Shown: positions 53,452 to 64,000, counted from the stretch's first letter. The stretch: DNA of 64,000 bases from Sphingomonadaceae bacterium 3R27C6 (GCA_005503215.1 SCNS01000014.1:59588-123587), one strand, 5' to 3'. The notes: generated by a model not told the origin, from the sequence alone. A program made the numbers and translations.

Positions 53452-53979
53452 TTATTTCTTGGCCGCGTCCGGTGCCGCCTTTTCGGCGGCATGATTCATC
53501 GCGCCATGATCCATTTCGCCCTCGGCAGCCGCGCCCTCGGCCGGCTTGATCACCAGGTCGAACAGGATGCGCTCATTATTGTTGTTGGTGAACACGAACG
53601 CCATCGGCAGCTTGCCCGCGCGCACCGCGGCGCCGTTGATGCCCCAGATCATCAGATGCTTGCCGCCCTGCTTGAACACCAGCTCGCCCTTTGCGGGGAC
53701 GTCGGCGCGGAGCAGCGGCTTCATCGTCACGATGCCATTTTCCTTGACGCTTTCGTGCATCTCGACGCGCTGCGCGAGGTCGGCGGTCACCGCGACGAGC
53801 TGGACAGGCTGCGGCCCACCCTGGACGCGGAAATAGCCCACGGCGGGGCGGTCGGGGGTCGCGCCCATCACGATATGGCCGCTCACGACATTGAGCGGCT
53901 GTCCCTTGCCCAGATTTTCCCCGCAGGCCGTCAGGGTCAGCGCGGTGGCGGCGAGTGCAAGGATCGCAAAAGGTTTCAT
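53452..53979 (-). CDS. Copper chaperone PCu(A)C family protein
   Basis: 175 residues. LTLTACGEN forms a lipobox, so a lipoprotein is likely. The copper site is H-x10-M ... H-x-M: VEMHESVKENGIVTMKPL and GGKHLMIWGI. The tail EMDHGAMNHA adds Met/His ligands. PCuAC proteins deliver Cu(I) in the periplasm to the CuA/CuB sites of cytochrome oxidase. Convergent with the Cys-rich miniprotein pair. Confidence 0.92.
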   Translation of the reverse strand: MKPFAILALAATALTLTACGENLGKGQPLNVVSGHIVMGATPDRPAVGYFRVQGGPQPVQLVAVTADLAQRVEMHESVKENGIVTMKPLLRADVPAKGELVFKQGGKHLMIWGINGAAVRAGKLPMAFVFTNNNNERILFDLVIKPAEGAAAEGEMDHGAMNHAAEKAAPDAAKK

Positions 53980-54036
53980 TTTGGGAGGACTCCGTAAAAG
54001 CGCATCATTTCGCGCCCTCGATAAGCCCTGAAAGCT

Positions 54037-54064
54037 CTTGTGCCAAGGATTAGCGCACCTATAT
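54037..54064 (+). promoter_or_regulatory. Sigma-32-type promoter for dnaK
   Basis: CTTG, exactly 17 bases, then CCTATAT: the alphaproteobacterial heat-shock pattern CTTG-N17/18-CYTATNT. It lies about 70 bases before the dnaK ATG. No CIRCE palindrome was seen. Confidence 0.65.
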
Positions 54065-54133
54065 CGCCCCCATCAAACCCATGGACGGCGTGCCTTTTCA
54101 GGGCGCCAGAGAAGCAACAAGGACGTAATACCA

Positions 54134-56044
<1,911 letters not shown>

Positions 56045-56059
56045 GAAAATGATCTTCAT

Positions 56060-56142
56060 CCGTCATGCCGGCGAAGGCTGGCATCGCTCTCGGCAAGGCA
56101 CCGCCAGCCCGACAGCGACCCCGGCTTTCGCCGGGGTGACGG
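56060..56142. repeat. REP-like element (type A, copy 4) between dnaK and dnaJ
   Basis: The left arm CCGTCATGCCGGCGAAGGCT and the right arm CCCCGGCTTTCGCCGGGGTG with its GACGG end are inverted copies around about 30 bases. It occupies nearly the whole dnaK-dnaJ gap. Confidence 0.8.
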
Positions 56143-56166
56143 GTTGAAGAGGGGGCCTGCTGACCT

Positions 56167-57294
56167 ATGTCACTCGACATCGATTATTACGAACTGCTGG
56201 AAGTCGAGCGTACCGCCGACGATGCCGCGCTGAAGGCGAGCTATCGCAAGCTCGCGATGAAATATCACCCCGACAAGAATCCGGGGTGCGACAACAGCGA
56301 AGCGCGCTTCAAGGCGATCAGCGAAGCCTATGACTGCCTGAAAGACCCGCAGAAGCGCGCCGCCTATGATCGTTTCGGCAAGGCCGGCGTCAATGGCAAC
56401 GGCGGTTTCGGCGGCGGCAATGGTGCCGATTTCGGCGACATCGGCGATATTTTCGAATCGATCTTCGGCTCGGCGTTCGGCGGCGGACGCCAGCAGCGCG
56501 GCCCCGCGCGCGGCGCCGACCTCCGCTATGACATGGAGATCAAGCTCGAGGATGCCTTTGCGGGCGTGACGCGCGAAATTCAGGTCGATGTCGCGGCGCG
56601 CTGCGAGACGTGCGATGGATCGGGCGCGAAGCCCGGCACCCATACCAACCGCTGCACGACTTGCGCGGGCCACGGCAAGGTGCGCGCGCAGCAGGGTTTC
56701 TTCATGGTCGAGCGTACCTGCCCGACCTGTCAGGGCGCGGGCGAGGTCATCGCCGATCCCTGCAATTCATGCCACGGCGAAGGCCGCGTCGACCGGCGCA
56801 AGACGCTGACCGTCAACATCCCTGCCGGGGTCGACGAGGGCACGCGCATCCGCCTGTCGGGCGAGGGCGAGAGCGGCGCGCGCGGCGCGGCGCCGGGCGA
56901 CCTCTACATTTTCCTCCACATGGCGCGGCACAAGGTGTTCGAACGCGAGGGCACGACTTTGTTCACCCGCGCACCGATCAGCTTCACGACTGCGGCGCTC
57001 GGAGGCGAGATCAGCATCCCCGGCCTCGACGGCAAGAAGCACGACATCAGTATTCCTGCGGGCATCCAGTCGGGCAAGCAGCTCCGCCAGCGCGGCGCGG
57101 GCATGCCGGTGCTCAACGGCCGCGGCCACGGCGACCTTGTCGTCCAGATTGACGTCGAGACCCCGACGAAGCTCACCGCGCGGCAGAAGGAATTGCTCTC
57201 GGAATTCCGCGAGACCGAGACGGGCGAGGAATGCCCCGCTTCGCAGGGCTTTTTCGGCCGCATCAAGGAAATGTGGGACGATCTGACGGATTAG
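56167..57294 (+). CDS. dnaJ: Chaperone protein DnaJ
   Basis: 375 residues. J-domain with MKYHPDKNPG (HPD), a Gly/Phe-rich region (GNGGFGGGNGADFGDIGDIF), four CxxCxGxG zinc repeats (CETCDGSG, CTTCAGHG, CPTCQGAG, CNSCHGEG) and the C-terminal substrate domains. It stimulates DnaK ATPase. It lacks its own visible promoter, so it is probably read from dnaK through the repeat. Confidence 0.97.
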   Translation: MSLDIDYYELLEVERTADDAALKASYRKLAMKYHPDKNPGCDNSEARFKAISEAYDCLKDPQKRAAYDRFGKAGVNGNGGFGGGNGADFGDIGDIFESIFGSAFGGGRQQRGPARGADLRYDMEIKLEDAFAGVTREIQVDVAARCETCDGSGAKPGTHTNRCTTCAGHGKVRAQQGFFMVERTCPTCQGAGEVIADPCNSCHGEGRVDRRKTLTVNIPAGVDEGTRIRLSGEGESGARGAAPGDLYIFLHMARHKVFEREGTTLFTRAPISFTTAALGGEISIPGLDGKKHDISIPAGIQSGKQLRQRGAGMPVLNGRGHGDLVVQIDVETPTKLTARQKELLSEFRETETGEECPASQGFFGRIKEMWDDLTD

Positions 57295-57312
57295 CCGTCG
57301 CCCAAGGCCGTG

Positions 57313-57392
57313 CGCCCCGGCGAAAGCCGGGGTCCAGATGCCCGAACCAGCCTTATTCCGACACGCCATGGGCCCCGGCTTTCGCCGGGGAG
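57313..57392. repeat. REP-like element (type A, copy 5) after dnaJ
   Basis: GCCCCGGCGAAAGCCGGGGT and GGCCCCGGCTTTCGCCGGGG are inverted hairpins, each with a GAAA loop on one strand, about 80 bases overall, between the converging dnaJ and patatin-like genes. Confidence 0.8.
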
Positions 57393-57408
57393 CATTATCG
57401 CAATCACC

Positions 57409-59736
57409 TCAACCGATCTCGCCCCGTAGTTCGTCGATCAGCGCCTTCACCTTCGGCAGCCGTCCTTCCTCCTCGTCGAGGATCGCATGGAACGCGCGGC
57501 GCTTGATCGCCTTCAGATCCTCGCCGGCCAGCGCCCCGTCGCCGCCGACGCTCGACGCCACGATGTCGATCAACCGGTCGGCGCCGTGGAGCCGGCCCCA
57601 GAGGTAATCATTCTCGCGGTACGCGCGGCTGAAGAAAGCGCCGAAGCTGTTGAACTCGACCCCCTTCAGCATCGCCGCCGCGCCGCCGGTGCGGATCGCG
57701 GTCGCGTCCGACGGCGAGATGCGGTCGATCTTGATCGGGTCGAATTCGTCGAACCCCTCGCCCTGCAGCAGCGGCAAGGTCGCGATGTCGTAAAAGGGGT
57801 AGCCGAGATAGGCGAGCAGCAGCGTGCGCCGGTCGCCCTTGGGCATCGCGGCGAGCCCGGCGGCAATGAGCGCATCGGCCTCGCCATCGACCGTGCGGAG
57901 GTCGCGCCGGGCCGCGATCGCATCGATCCAGTCACCCGGCCCGGCGTCGGCGGGCAAATCAAGATCGGCGAGCCAGCTGTCGCCCTGCCGGTCGAGATAG
58001 AGGCCGAGCGCGGTAAAGATCGCCTCACGCATGTCTTCGCACACCGGATCGCGGCCATCGCGCGTCGCCTCGACCGCGGTGTCGAGTTCGCGCGCGAGAA
58101 AACGCAGGCGGCGGATGCGAAAGCCGAGGTCGTGGGTGCGGAAAAAGACGACCGCGTCGCTGCTTGCCCCCGCCCCGCGCTTGCCCGAAATCCGGTCGAG
58201 CCCGCGCGCGCGCGCTTCATCCCACAGCGCGAGGCGCCGGTTGACCTGATGTACGGCGCCCTCGGGCGGCAACAGCCGGTCGATCAGGCTCGCCATCTCC
58301 TCGACCACCGCCGACAGCTTGAGGTGGCCATAGGGCGCAAAGGCGAAACCCGCGCGCGCCGCCGCCTGTTCCTGCGCCTTGGCCCGCCATTTTTCGAGCC
58401 GCGCGACTGTCGGCGTATCGAGAAAGAAGGTGGTGCCGAACAGCGCGGCGACCTGCTCCTCGACCTCGACCTTCATCGCGTCGACGATATGCTGCATGCG
58501 GCGGATGCGGCGCGACATCCCCTCGATCGCCTCGACATTCTCGCGGATCGGCTGCTCGCGCGGAATTTCGGACAGCGCCCCCAAAATGGTGGCCATAAAG
58601 CCGGGAAGCCGGGCGGCCCCCTCTTGCGTCCCCGCGCCCGCCACCTGCTCACCGGGCTTGCCGAAGCTGATCGAGCGATAATCGGGCTTGGGGTCGATAT
58701 AGACGAAACGGCGGTCGATCTCGCGCCGCGCCGGGCGCTGTTTCAGTGCCGCGATCGCGGGCCGGAAAGGCGCATTCGCGAGCACCGAACCGTCGATCAG
58801 CACTCGGTCGGCGGGGTCGCCTTCGCCGCCCGCGGGAAGCTGCGCATGGATGAAAGCCTCGCGACCCGGCCAGGCGATCTTGCGTTTTTCGAGCACCCGG
58901 TCGAGTTCGCGCAGGGTGAAGGGCGGAAAGGCACCCGGAAAACTCGCCGTCGCGCGCGCCGCCGCGGTCAGCCCCGGCACATCGTCGAGCCGCTTGCCGA
59001 ACTGGCTGTCCTTGCGAAAATGCAGCATCAGCCGATGCTCGTCCTCGGTGACGCGCGGCGGGCTGTTGAGCGCGAGCGGCACGCTGTGCCCCGCAAAATC
59101 GGTGACCGAGACGAACAGGTCGACGGGTTGCCCGTCCGGCACCAGCACCGGCCCGCGCGGCCCCGCATCCATCGCGTCGAACGCATCGAGCAGCAGGTTC
59201 GTGAAGGTCTCGCCGCCGAAGGGCGGTTCGAACCAGCGCGCACGGACGAAGCGCGACAGCTTGACGCGCACCTCGTCCTGCGCACCTTCGCCGACGGTGC
59301 GGTCGATGGCGTTGCCGCGCTTCTTCATCATCCAGCCGGCGATCGGCACCGCCCAGAATTTGGTCGCCGCCGACAGCGGGCGTGCATCGGGGTCGATCAG
59401 CCGGTCGACATCGGCGCCGTCGAGCCAGAGGTCGGTCAGCGGGTCGAGCGACTGCCCCGTCGCCAGCGCGCGCGCGAGGAAGATACCGTTGATGCCGCCC
59501 GCGCTCGCGCCCGCGACGATGTCGGCAAGCACACGAAGCTGTACGTTGCTCCGCGCCGCGATCGCCGTGAGCAGCTCGCCATAGACCGCGCCCGCGCCGG
59601 TCAGCGGCGTGCCGTCGTGAAAGGCGCGCGACGCCGCCGCGAGCCGCCACACCTCTTTCGTGATGCCGTGCATATAGACGGCGAGGCTGATGCCGCCGTA
59701 GCAAATCAGGGCGAAGCGCAGTTCCTTTTCCCGCAT
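57409..59736 (-). CDS. Patatin-like phospholipase-family protein
   Basis: 775 residues from the ATG at 59736 (MREKELRFALICYGGISLAV). The N-terminal half has the patatin dyad: oxyanion glycines CYGGISLAV, the nucleophile serine in VAGASAGGINGIF (near residue 78), and the Asp in LIDGSVLANAPF. The C-terminal half is a long helical region without known domains. Patatins are lipid acyl hydrolases; this large bacterial subgroup is uncharacterised. It is divergent from the TonB receptor gene. Confidence 0.88.
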   Translation of the reverse strand: MREKELRFALICYGGISLAVYMHGITKEVWRLAAASRAFHDGTPLTGAGAVYGELLTAIAARSNVQLRVLADIVAGASAGGINGIFLARALATGQSLDPLTDLWLDGADVDRLIDPDARPLSAATKFWAVPIAGWMMKKRGNAIDRTVGEGAQDEVRVKLSRFVRARWFEPPFGGETFTNLLLDAFDAMDAGPRGPVLVPDGQPVDLFVSVTDFAGHSVPLALNSPPRVTEDEHRLMLHFRKDSQFGKRLDDVPGLTAAARATASFPGAFPPFTLRELDRVLEKRKIAWPGREAFIHAQLPAGGEGDPADRVLIDGSVLANAPFRPAIAALKQRPARREIDRRFVYIDPKPDYRSISFGKPGEQVAGAGTQEGAARLPGFMATILGALSEIPREQPIRENVEAIEGMSRRIRRMQHIVDAMKVEVEEQVAALFGTTFFLDTPTVARLEKWRAKAQEQAAARAGFAFAPYGHLKLSAVVEEMASLIDRLLPPEGAVHQVNRRLALWDEARARGLDRISGKRGAGASSDAVVFFRTHDLGFRIRRLRFLARELDTAVEATRDGRDPVCEDMREAIFTALGLYLDRQGDSWLADLDLPADAGPGDWIDAIAARRDLRTVDGEADALIAAGLAAMPKGDRRTLLLAYLGYPFYDIATLPLLQGEGFDEFDPIKIDRISPSDATAIRTGGAAAMLKGVEFNSFGAFFSRAYRENDYLWGRLHGADRLIDIVASSVGGDGALAGEDLKAIKRRAFHAILDEEEGRLPKVKALIDELRGEIG

Positions 59737-59834
59737 CGGCAAGCTGATAGCGCGCTTTTCGGCACTGTGGCGAATTTTCCACGCGGCGGCACAAAGTCGC
59801 AAAACAGCATCGATCGGGCGGATTTTTCCTTGCC

Positions 59835-59856
59835 TATGCGAATCGCTCTCATTAGC
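59835..59856. promoter_or_regulatory. Weak Fur-like box before the siderophore receptor
   Basis: GCGAATCGCTCTCATTAGC partly matches the Fur consensus right half. A second partial match, GATAATGATTCGCAA at 59876-59890, overlaps the start codon and has a perfect left half GATAATGAT. Iron control is inferred. Confidence 0.4.
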
Positions 59857-59879
59857 GGCCCTGCCAACAGGAGTTGATA

Positions 59880-62126
59880 ATGATTCGCAAAATTGCCGCC
59901 GCCGCTCTGCTCAGCACCGCGCTTTCGTCGCCCGCCTTCGCGCAGGACACCGCACCCGTTGATGCGGACAACGCGGCCGGCGAGACGATCGTCGTCACCG
60001 CGGCGCGCACGATTCTGCCGCCGAGCGCGCTGCCGCTGACGATCGACATCATCGACAAGGATGCGCTCGACCAGCAGATCGCGATTTCGGGATCGGTCAC
60101 CGACGCGGTCGCGAACCTGACCCCCAGCTTCTCGCCGACGCGGCAGAAGCTTTCGGGCTCGGGCGAATCCTTGCGTGGACGCTCGCCGCTCTATGCGATC
60201 AACGGCATCCCGCAATCGACCCCGATGCGCGACGGCAGCCGCGACGGCTTCACGATCGACGGCTTTTTCGTCGACCGCGTCGAGCTGATCTTCGGGTCGA
60301 ACGCCTTGCAGGGAATCGGCGGCACCGGCGGCATCGTCAACCAGGTCACCGTCGGCGCGCCGACCGAAGAGGGGATTTCGGGCCGCGTCCTGCTGCAGGG
60401 CACCGCCGACAATGATTTTTCGAAGGCCGGGATGGGCGGCAAGGCCGGCGGCCTCTTCCAGTACAAGGCGGGCGCGTTCGACGCGTCGATCGGCGCAACT
60501 TATGAAATCCGCGGCGTCTTTTCCGACGCGAAGGGCCGCCCGATCGGGCTCAACCTGACGCAGGGCGAAACGCAGGACAGCAAGGCGACGAACTTCTTCG
60601 CGCGGCTCGGCTATGAATTGTCGCCGAGCGCCCGCCTCGACCTGATCGCCAGCCGCTATGAGCTGAAGGGCGACGGCGACTATGTCGCGGTCGCCGGCAA
60701 CCGCGCGCTCGGCATCCCGACCAGCGCGGTGCGCGGCAACCCGCCGGGCAAGTCGGCGCAGAGCCGCACCGAAAGCGTCGCGCTGTCGCTGACCGACACC
60801 GACCTTGGCGGCGGCAATTTCGTCAGCCAGATCTTCTTCAACCGCAGCCGCGATACCTTTGGCGGCGAAATCGTCACGCAGGCGACTTTCCAGGATCCGG
60901 CGATCGCCCCCGTCGGCACGCTGTTCGACCAGTCGCAGAACCGCAGCCGCAAGCTCGGCGCCAAGTTCAGCTACGAACGCGCGGTCCCCGGATTCGAGGA
61001 TCTGACGCTGACGATCGGGTTCGACGCGCTGGTCGACAAGACCGAACAGGCGCTGATCGCGACTGGCCGCCGCTGGGTGCCGCCGAGCGATTTCCGCAGC
61101 CTTGCCCCCTTCGGGCAGGCGAACCTCAAACTGTTCGACGGCGTGGTGCGCCTCGCAGGCGGGGTCCGCTGGGAAAATGTGAAGATCAAGATCGACGATT
61201 ATCGCACGCTCGCGTCGACCACCTTCGTCGCCTGCCCCGCGCCGCCCGCCACGCAGCCGGTACCGTGCGGCCTCGCAAGCTATGGCGGCGTCGACGTCGC
61301 CGGCGGCAAACCGAAGTTCGAGGATTTGCTGATCAACGGCGGCGTGATCGTCGAACCGTGGGACGGCATCCGTGCCTATGCAAGCTATGCCGAGGGCTTC
61401 ACCGTTCCCGACATCGGCCGCATCACCCGCGCGGTGAACCGCACCGGGGTCGACATCGACAATTTCCTCGATATCTCGCCCGTCGTGTCGAACAACCGCG
61501 AAATCGGCTTCGAGGTGAAGCGCGGCCCGGTCGACGCCAGCGCGGCCTATTTCTGGTCGTCGAGCGACAAGGGCCAGCTGCTCATCACGGGCGCCGACCG
61601 CAACTTCGACGTCCAGCGCCTGCGCGTCGAGATTCAGGGGCTCGAGGTCAACCTCGGCGTCCAGACGCCGATCGACGGGCTCAAGCTCAACGTCGGCTAC
61701 GCGCATCTGATCGGCCGCTTCGACAGCGATGCGGTGCCCGACGGCAAGGTCGACAGCGACCTTGACGGGGTCAACATCTCGCCCGACCGCGTCAATCTCG
61801 CGGCGAGCTACAACAGCGGCCCCTTCTCGGCGCGCATCCAGACGCAGGTCTACCTGAAGCGCCGCTTCGACGGCAAGGCGCGCGCCGCCGACGATGCGCG
61901 GGGCAGCCCGCTCAAGCTGCGCGACAATGATTTCGGCGGTTACACGCTGACCGACGCCACTGTCCGTTACCAGACGGGCTTCGGCGGGATCAGCCTGTCG
62001 GCGCAGAATCTCTTCAACAAGCAATATATCGATTATTCGAGCGACACGCGTCTGCCGAGCGACCAGCTCTCCTATTTCGCGGGGCGCGGGCGCACCTTCA
62101 TCCTCGGCTGGGACTACAGGTTCTAA
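59880..62126 (+). CDS. TonB-dependent siderophore-type receptor
   Basis: 748 residues from the ATG at 59880, AGGAG upstream. Signal peptide MIRKIAAAALLSTALSSPAF; TonB box GETIVVTAART; plug domain (SVTDAVANLTPSFSPTRQKL, GQ-less LRGRSPLYAINGIPQ, GTGGIVNQVT); long barrel ending in FILGWDYRF with a terminal phenylalanine. A Cys pair (FVACPAPPATQPVPCGL) sits in one loop. With the PepSY gene 16 bases downstream it forms an iron-acquisition pair; the siderophore is unknown. Confidence 0.93.
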   Translation: MIRKIAAAALLSTALSSPAFAQDTAPVDADNAAGETIVVTAARTILPPSALPLTIDIIDKDALDQQIAISGSVTDAVANLTPSFSPTRQKLSGSGESLRGRSPLYAINGIPQSTPMRDGSRDGFTIDGFFVDRVELIFGSNALQGIGGTGGIVNQVTVGAPTEEGISGRVLLQGTADNDFSKAGMGGKAGGLFQYKAGAFDASIGATYEIRGVFSDAKGRPIGLNLTQGETQDSKATNFFARLGYELSPSARLDLIASRYELKGDGDYVAVAGNRALGIPTSAVRGNPPGKSAQSRTESVALSLTDTDLGGGNFVSQIFFNRSRDTFGGEIVTQATFQDPAIAPVGTLFDQSQNRSRKLGAKFSYERAVPGFEDLTLTIGFDALVDKTEQALIATGRRWVPPSDFRSLAPFGQANLKLFDGVVRLAGGVRWENVKIKIDDYRTLASTTFVACPAPPATQPVPCGLASYGGVDVAGGKPKFEDLLINGGVIVEPWDGIRAYASYAEGFTVPDIGRITRAVNRTGVDIDNFLDISPVVSNNREIGFEVKRGPVDASAAYFWSSSDKGQLLITGADRNFDVQRLRVEIQGLEVNLGVQTPIDGLKLNVGYAHLIGRFDSDAVPDGKVDSDLDGVNISPDRVNLAASYNSGPFSARIQTQVYLKRRFDGKARAADDARGSPLKLRDNDFGGYTLTDATVRYQTGFGGISLSAQNLFNKQYIDYSSDTRLPSDQLSYFAGRGRTFILGWDYRF

Positions 62127-62142
62127 AGGGGAGGCGTTTCTG

Positions 62143-63228
62143 ATGATGAAGCTGCTCGACACGCTGCACCGCTGGACGGGGGGCCTGATCGGCCTCGTGC
62201 TCGCGCTGCTCGGCCTGTCGGGCACGATCCTGCTCTATGAGCATCTGTGGATCGGCTTCCCCGGCACCGGCGATCCGCTGCGCGGCGACCTGACGACGGT
62301 CGCCGCGACCACCGAAAAGCTGATGGCGATGCCGGGCGCGCAGGGCATCATCTATGCCGACGACCGCTTCGGGCTCCACCAGCTCCGCTTCGGCAAGGAG
62401 GCCGGCGCCTATGCAAGCCAGTCGGGTGACATCGTCACGCGCTGGGCGAGCCAGTGGGAGCGGCCCGAACTCTGGATCTTCGATTTCCACCACCATCTGT
62501 TCGCGGGCGACAATGGCGAATGGGTGATCGGGATCGCGGGGCTGTGCGGTCTGTTCTTCGTGATCAGCGGCGTGATCCTGTGGTGGCGCACGCGCAAGAC
62601 CTTCCAGCTCCGCCTGTGGCCGAAGCGGATGAGCCGCCCGTCGATCGTGATGCATCACCGCGATCTCGGCATCATCGCCGCGCCGCTGCTGCTGATCTCG
62701 ATCGTCACGGGCACGATGATGATCTTCCGCCCCTTCGCGATGGTGATGATCGCCCCCTTTGGCTCGCCGGCCGAGGCGGCGAAGGCGATCGAGCCGCCGA
62801 AATACAAGGGCGGCCCGCTCGCCGGAAAGCCCGATTACACCGCGATGCTCACCGAAGCGCGGCGCCGCTTTCCCGACGCCGAATTCCGCATCCTCAGCCT
62901 GCCGCGCAAGGCGGGTGACCCGATCATGCTGCGGATGCGCCAGCAGGCCGAATGGCTTCCCAACGGCCGCTCGACCCTGTGGTTCGATGCCGCGAACGGC
63001 GAGCTGCTCGGCGCGCGCAACGCGCTCGCGATGCCGAGCGGCGCGCAGGCGTTCAACATGGCCTTCCCGATCCACGCGTCGAAAGTCGGCGGCTGGACGT
63101 GGCGTATCATACTGACGATTTCGGGCCTTTCGCTGACGATGCTCGGCAGCCTTGCGGTGTGGACCTTCTGGTTCAAGCGGCCGAAGCCGGCGAAGCGTCC
63201 CGCGCGCCGCGCGCTCGCGGCCGGCTGA
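62143..63228 (+). CDS. PepSY-associated membrane protein (putative ferric-siderophore reductase)
   Basis: 361 residues with four membrane helices: GGLIGLVLALLGLSGTILLY, WVIGIAGLCGLFFVISGVIL, GIIAAPLLLISIVTGTMMIF and RIILTISGLSLTMLGSLAVW. Paired histidines in HRWTGG, DFHHHLFAG and MHHRDLG are placed like haem ligands of the PiuB/FsrB-type reductases. It follows its TonB receptor directly (shared RBS AAAGGGGAGG), so reduction of imported ferric siderophore is the likely job. Confidence 0.88.
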   Translation: MMKLLDTLHRWTGGLIGLVLALLGLSGTILLYEHLWIGFPGTGDPLRGDLTTVAATTEKLMAMPGAQGIIYADDRFGLHQLRFGKEAGAYASQSGDIVTRWASQWERPELWIFDFHHHLFAGDNGEWVIGIAGLCGLFFVISGVILWWRTRKTFQLRLWPKRMSRPSIVMHHRDLGIIAAPLLLISIVTGTMMIFRPFAMVMIAPFGSPAEAAKAIEPPKYKGGPLAGKPDYTAMLTEARRRFPDAEFRILSLPRKAGDPIMLRMRQQAEWLPNGRSTLWFDAANGELLGARNALAMPSGAQAFNMAFPIHASKVGGWTWRIILTISGLSLTMLGSLAVWTFWFKRPKPAKRPARRALAAG

Positions 63229-63273
63229 CCCCCATTTCCCGCTCGCCTTTTCCCGCGCCGGTTTGCCTATCCA

Positions 63274-63299
63274 AATACTAAGGTGTTTACCTAAGTATT
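63274..63299. promoter_or_regulatory. Near-perfect inverted repeat, operator of the ArsR/SRPBCC pair
   Basis: AATACTAAGGT-GTTT-ACCTAAGTATT: 11-base arms with one mismatch, 38 bases before the ArsR-type gene. The AT-rich dyad is typical of ArsR-family operators. Confidence 0.7.
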
Positions 63300-63336
63300 G
63301 CTCGGCTCTAGATCGAAGCCGAAAGGAGTTGCCGCC

Positions 63337-63705
63337 ATGTCGAAAGTCCGGCCCGACGCCCCGGTCACCGCAGAGCCCGCGATGATCGACGGCATCTTCC
63401 GCGCGCTGGCCGACCCGACGCGGCGGAACGTGCTCGAACGGCTGAGCGAACGCCCGACCTCGGTCAGCGAGCTCGCCGCGAAACATGCGATGGCGCTCCC
63501 CTCGTTCGTCGAGCATCTCAAAATCCTCGAAAGCTGCGGGCTGGTCAGTTCGCGCAAGGTAGGGCGCGTGCGCACCTACAGCCTCGCGCCCGACCGGTTG
63601 CGCCTCGCCGAGGACTGGCTCGGGACACAGCGCCGCCTGTGGGAAGGCCGGCTCGACCGCATGGACGATTATCTGCTCAGGCTCAAAATGGAGGAAAACC
63701 GATGA
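63337..63705 (+). CDS. ArsR-family winged-helix regulator
   Basis: 122 residues from the ATG at 63337, with AAGGAG eight bases upstream. Helix-turn-helix: [40 protein letters not shown], then the wing [13 protein letters not shown]. No cysteine metal site is present, so it belongs to the SRPBCC-linked subgroup rather than the arsenic-sensing one. It overlaps the SRPBCC gene (ATGA) and probably represses the pair through the dyad at 63274. Confidence 0.92.
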   Translation: MSKVRPDAPVTAEPAMIDGIFRALADPTRRNVLERLSERPTSVSELAAKHAMALPSFVEHLKILESCGLVSSRKVGRVRTYSLAPDRLRLAEDWLGTQRRLWEGRLDRMDDYLLRLKMEENR

Positions 63706-64000
63706 CTTTCCCGCTTCCGCATCTCGACCCCGACCTTGACCTGGTACTCGACCGCGAGATCGACGTGCCCGTCGACCTCGTCTGGAAGGTGTGGACCACC
63801 CCCGAGCATCTGAAACACTGGTTTGTGCCGAAGCCATGGACAATCACCGACTGCACGATCGAGCTGCGCCCCGGCGGCGCGTTCAACACGATGATGCGTT
63901 CCCCCGAGGGCGAGGAGTTTCCGAACAGCGGCTGCTATCTCGAGGTCGTGCCCTACGAACGACTGATCTTCACCGATACGTTGCTCCCCGGCTTCCGCCC
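63702..64000 (+). CDS. SRPBCC / AHSA1-like protein (C-terminus beyond window)
   Basis: At least 99 residues are visible. [33 protein letters not shown] and [20 protein letters not shown] are characteristic of the AHSA1 subgroup of SRPBCC proteins. The frame runs open to the window end. Start ATG overlaps the ArsR gene stop. Role unknown; these pairs are often linked to stress or detoxification. Confidence 0.92.
   Translation, partial: MTFPLPHLDPDLDLVLDREIDVPVDLVWKVWTTPEHLKHWFVPKPWTITDCTIELRPGGAFNTMMRSPEGEEFPNSGCYLEVVPYERLIFTDTLLPGFR

Noticed and set aside
59706..62225. 839-codon open frame antisense to the TonB receptor
   Set aside because: A shadow of the receptor gene, with composition typical of complement-strand frames. 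The same applies to 28118-30175 and 39448-41400.

Overview
The window is high-GC, gene-dense chromosomal DNA from an alphaproteobacterium, most likely a sphingomonad (Sphingopyxis/Sphingomonas type). I infer this from the pckA / chvI-chvG-hprK-rapZ-EIIA-HPr neighbourhood, the short HprK, the long charged tails on S16 and L21, the SUV3-like helicase followed by an S4 protein and a 7Fe ferredoxin, and two TonB-dependent receptors. No rRNA, tRNA, CRISPR array, transposase or prophage was found. No gap between genes exceeds about 300 bases; the longest (about 270-280 bases, before pckA/chvI, the helicase, the GGDEF gene and the first TonB receptor) hold promoters or nothing I can name.

Layout. 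1-2482 (minus): a cut-off dimethylargininase-type gene, asd, a DUF1287 protein and rplS, followed by trmD to 3225. The usual ffh-rpsP-rimM-trmD-rplS order is split: ffh-rpsP-rimM lies at 7279-9892, and about 4 kb of unrelated genes (SRPBCC, Ada-like, LysR, a 66-aa ORF, a serine hydrolase) sits between rimM and trmD. 10165-16212 (plus): a GGDEF/EAL protein, then the overlapping set dapF-mtaB-ftsY-yciB and a PuuD-like membrane protein. 16321-21881 (minus): gamma carbonic anhydrase, a fused transporter/spermidine-synthase-like protein, hemB and an M23 peptidase. 22157-27904 (plus): helicase (reading through into an S4 protein), ferredoxin, clpP, clpX. 28175-30670: TonB receptor. 30767-35665: sufE, then an enlarged phage-shock (psp) locus. 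35668-42718: a lipoprotein, rplU-rpmA-GNAT, DUF937, DUF3597, a DUF885 peptidase, a metalloprotease and an unknown protein. 42768-49955: pckA opposite the ChvI/ChvG and PTS-regulator operon, ending in a TrmH-type methylase. 50008-53979: a META lipoprotein, rmuC and a small copper-type cluster. 54134-57294: dnaK-dnaJ. 57409-64000: a patatin-like protein, a siderophore-type TonB receptor with a PepSY partner, and an ArsR/SRPBCC pair cut by the window end.

Most interesting: (1) the psp locus, where PspA, PspB and PspC are followed by five more small one-helix, coiled-coil proteins, most sharing a PspB-like C-terminal signature. It has a sigma-54 promoter, two 17-bp dyads 20 bp apart at the start of pspF, an unlisted 56-aa leader ORF and an intrinsic terminator before pspA. 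(2) An 84-bp REP-like palindromic element inserted in frame inside mtaB, with relatives elsewhere in the window. (3) A one-base change in a G run that appears to fuse the helicase to the S4-domain gene.
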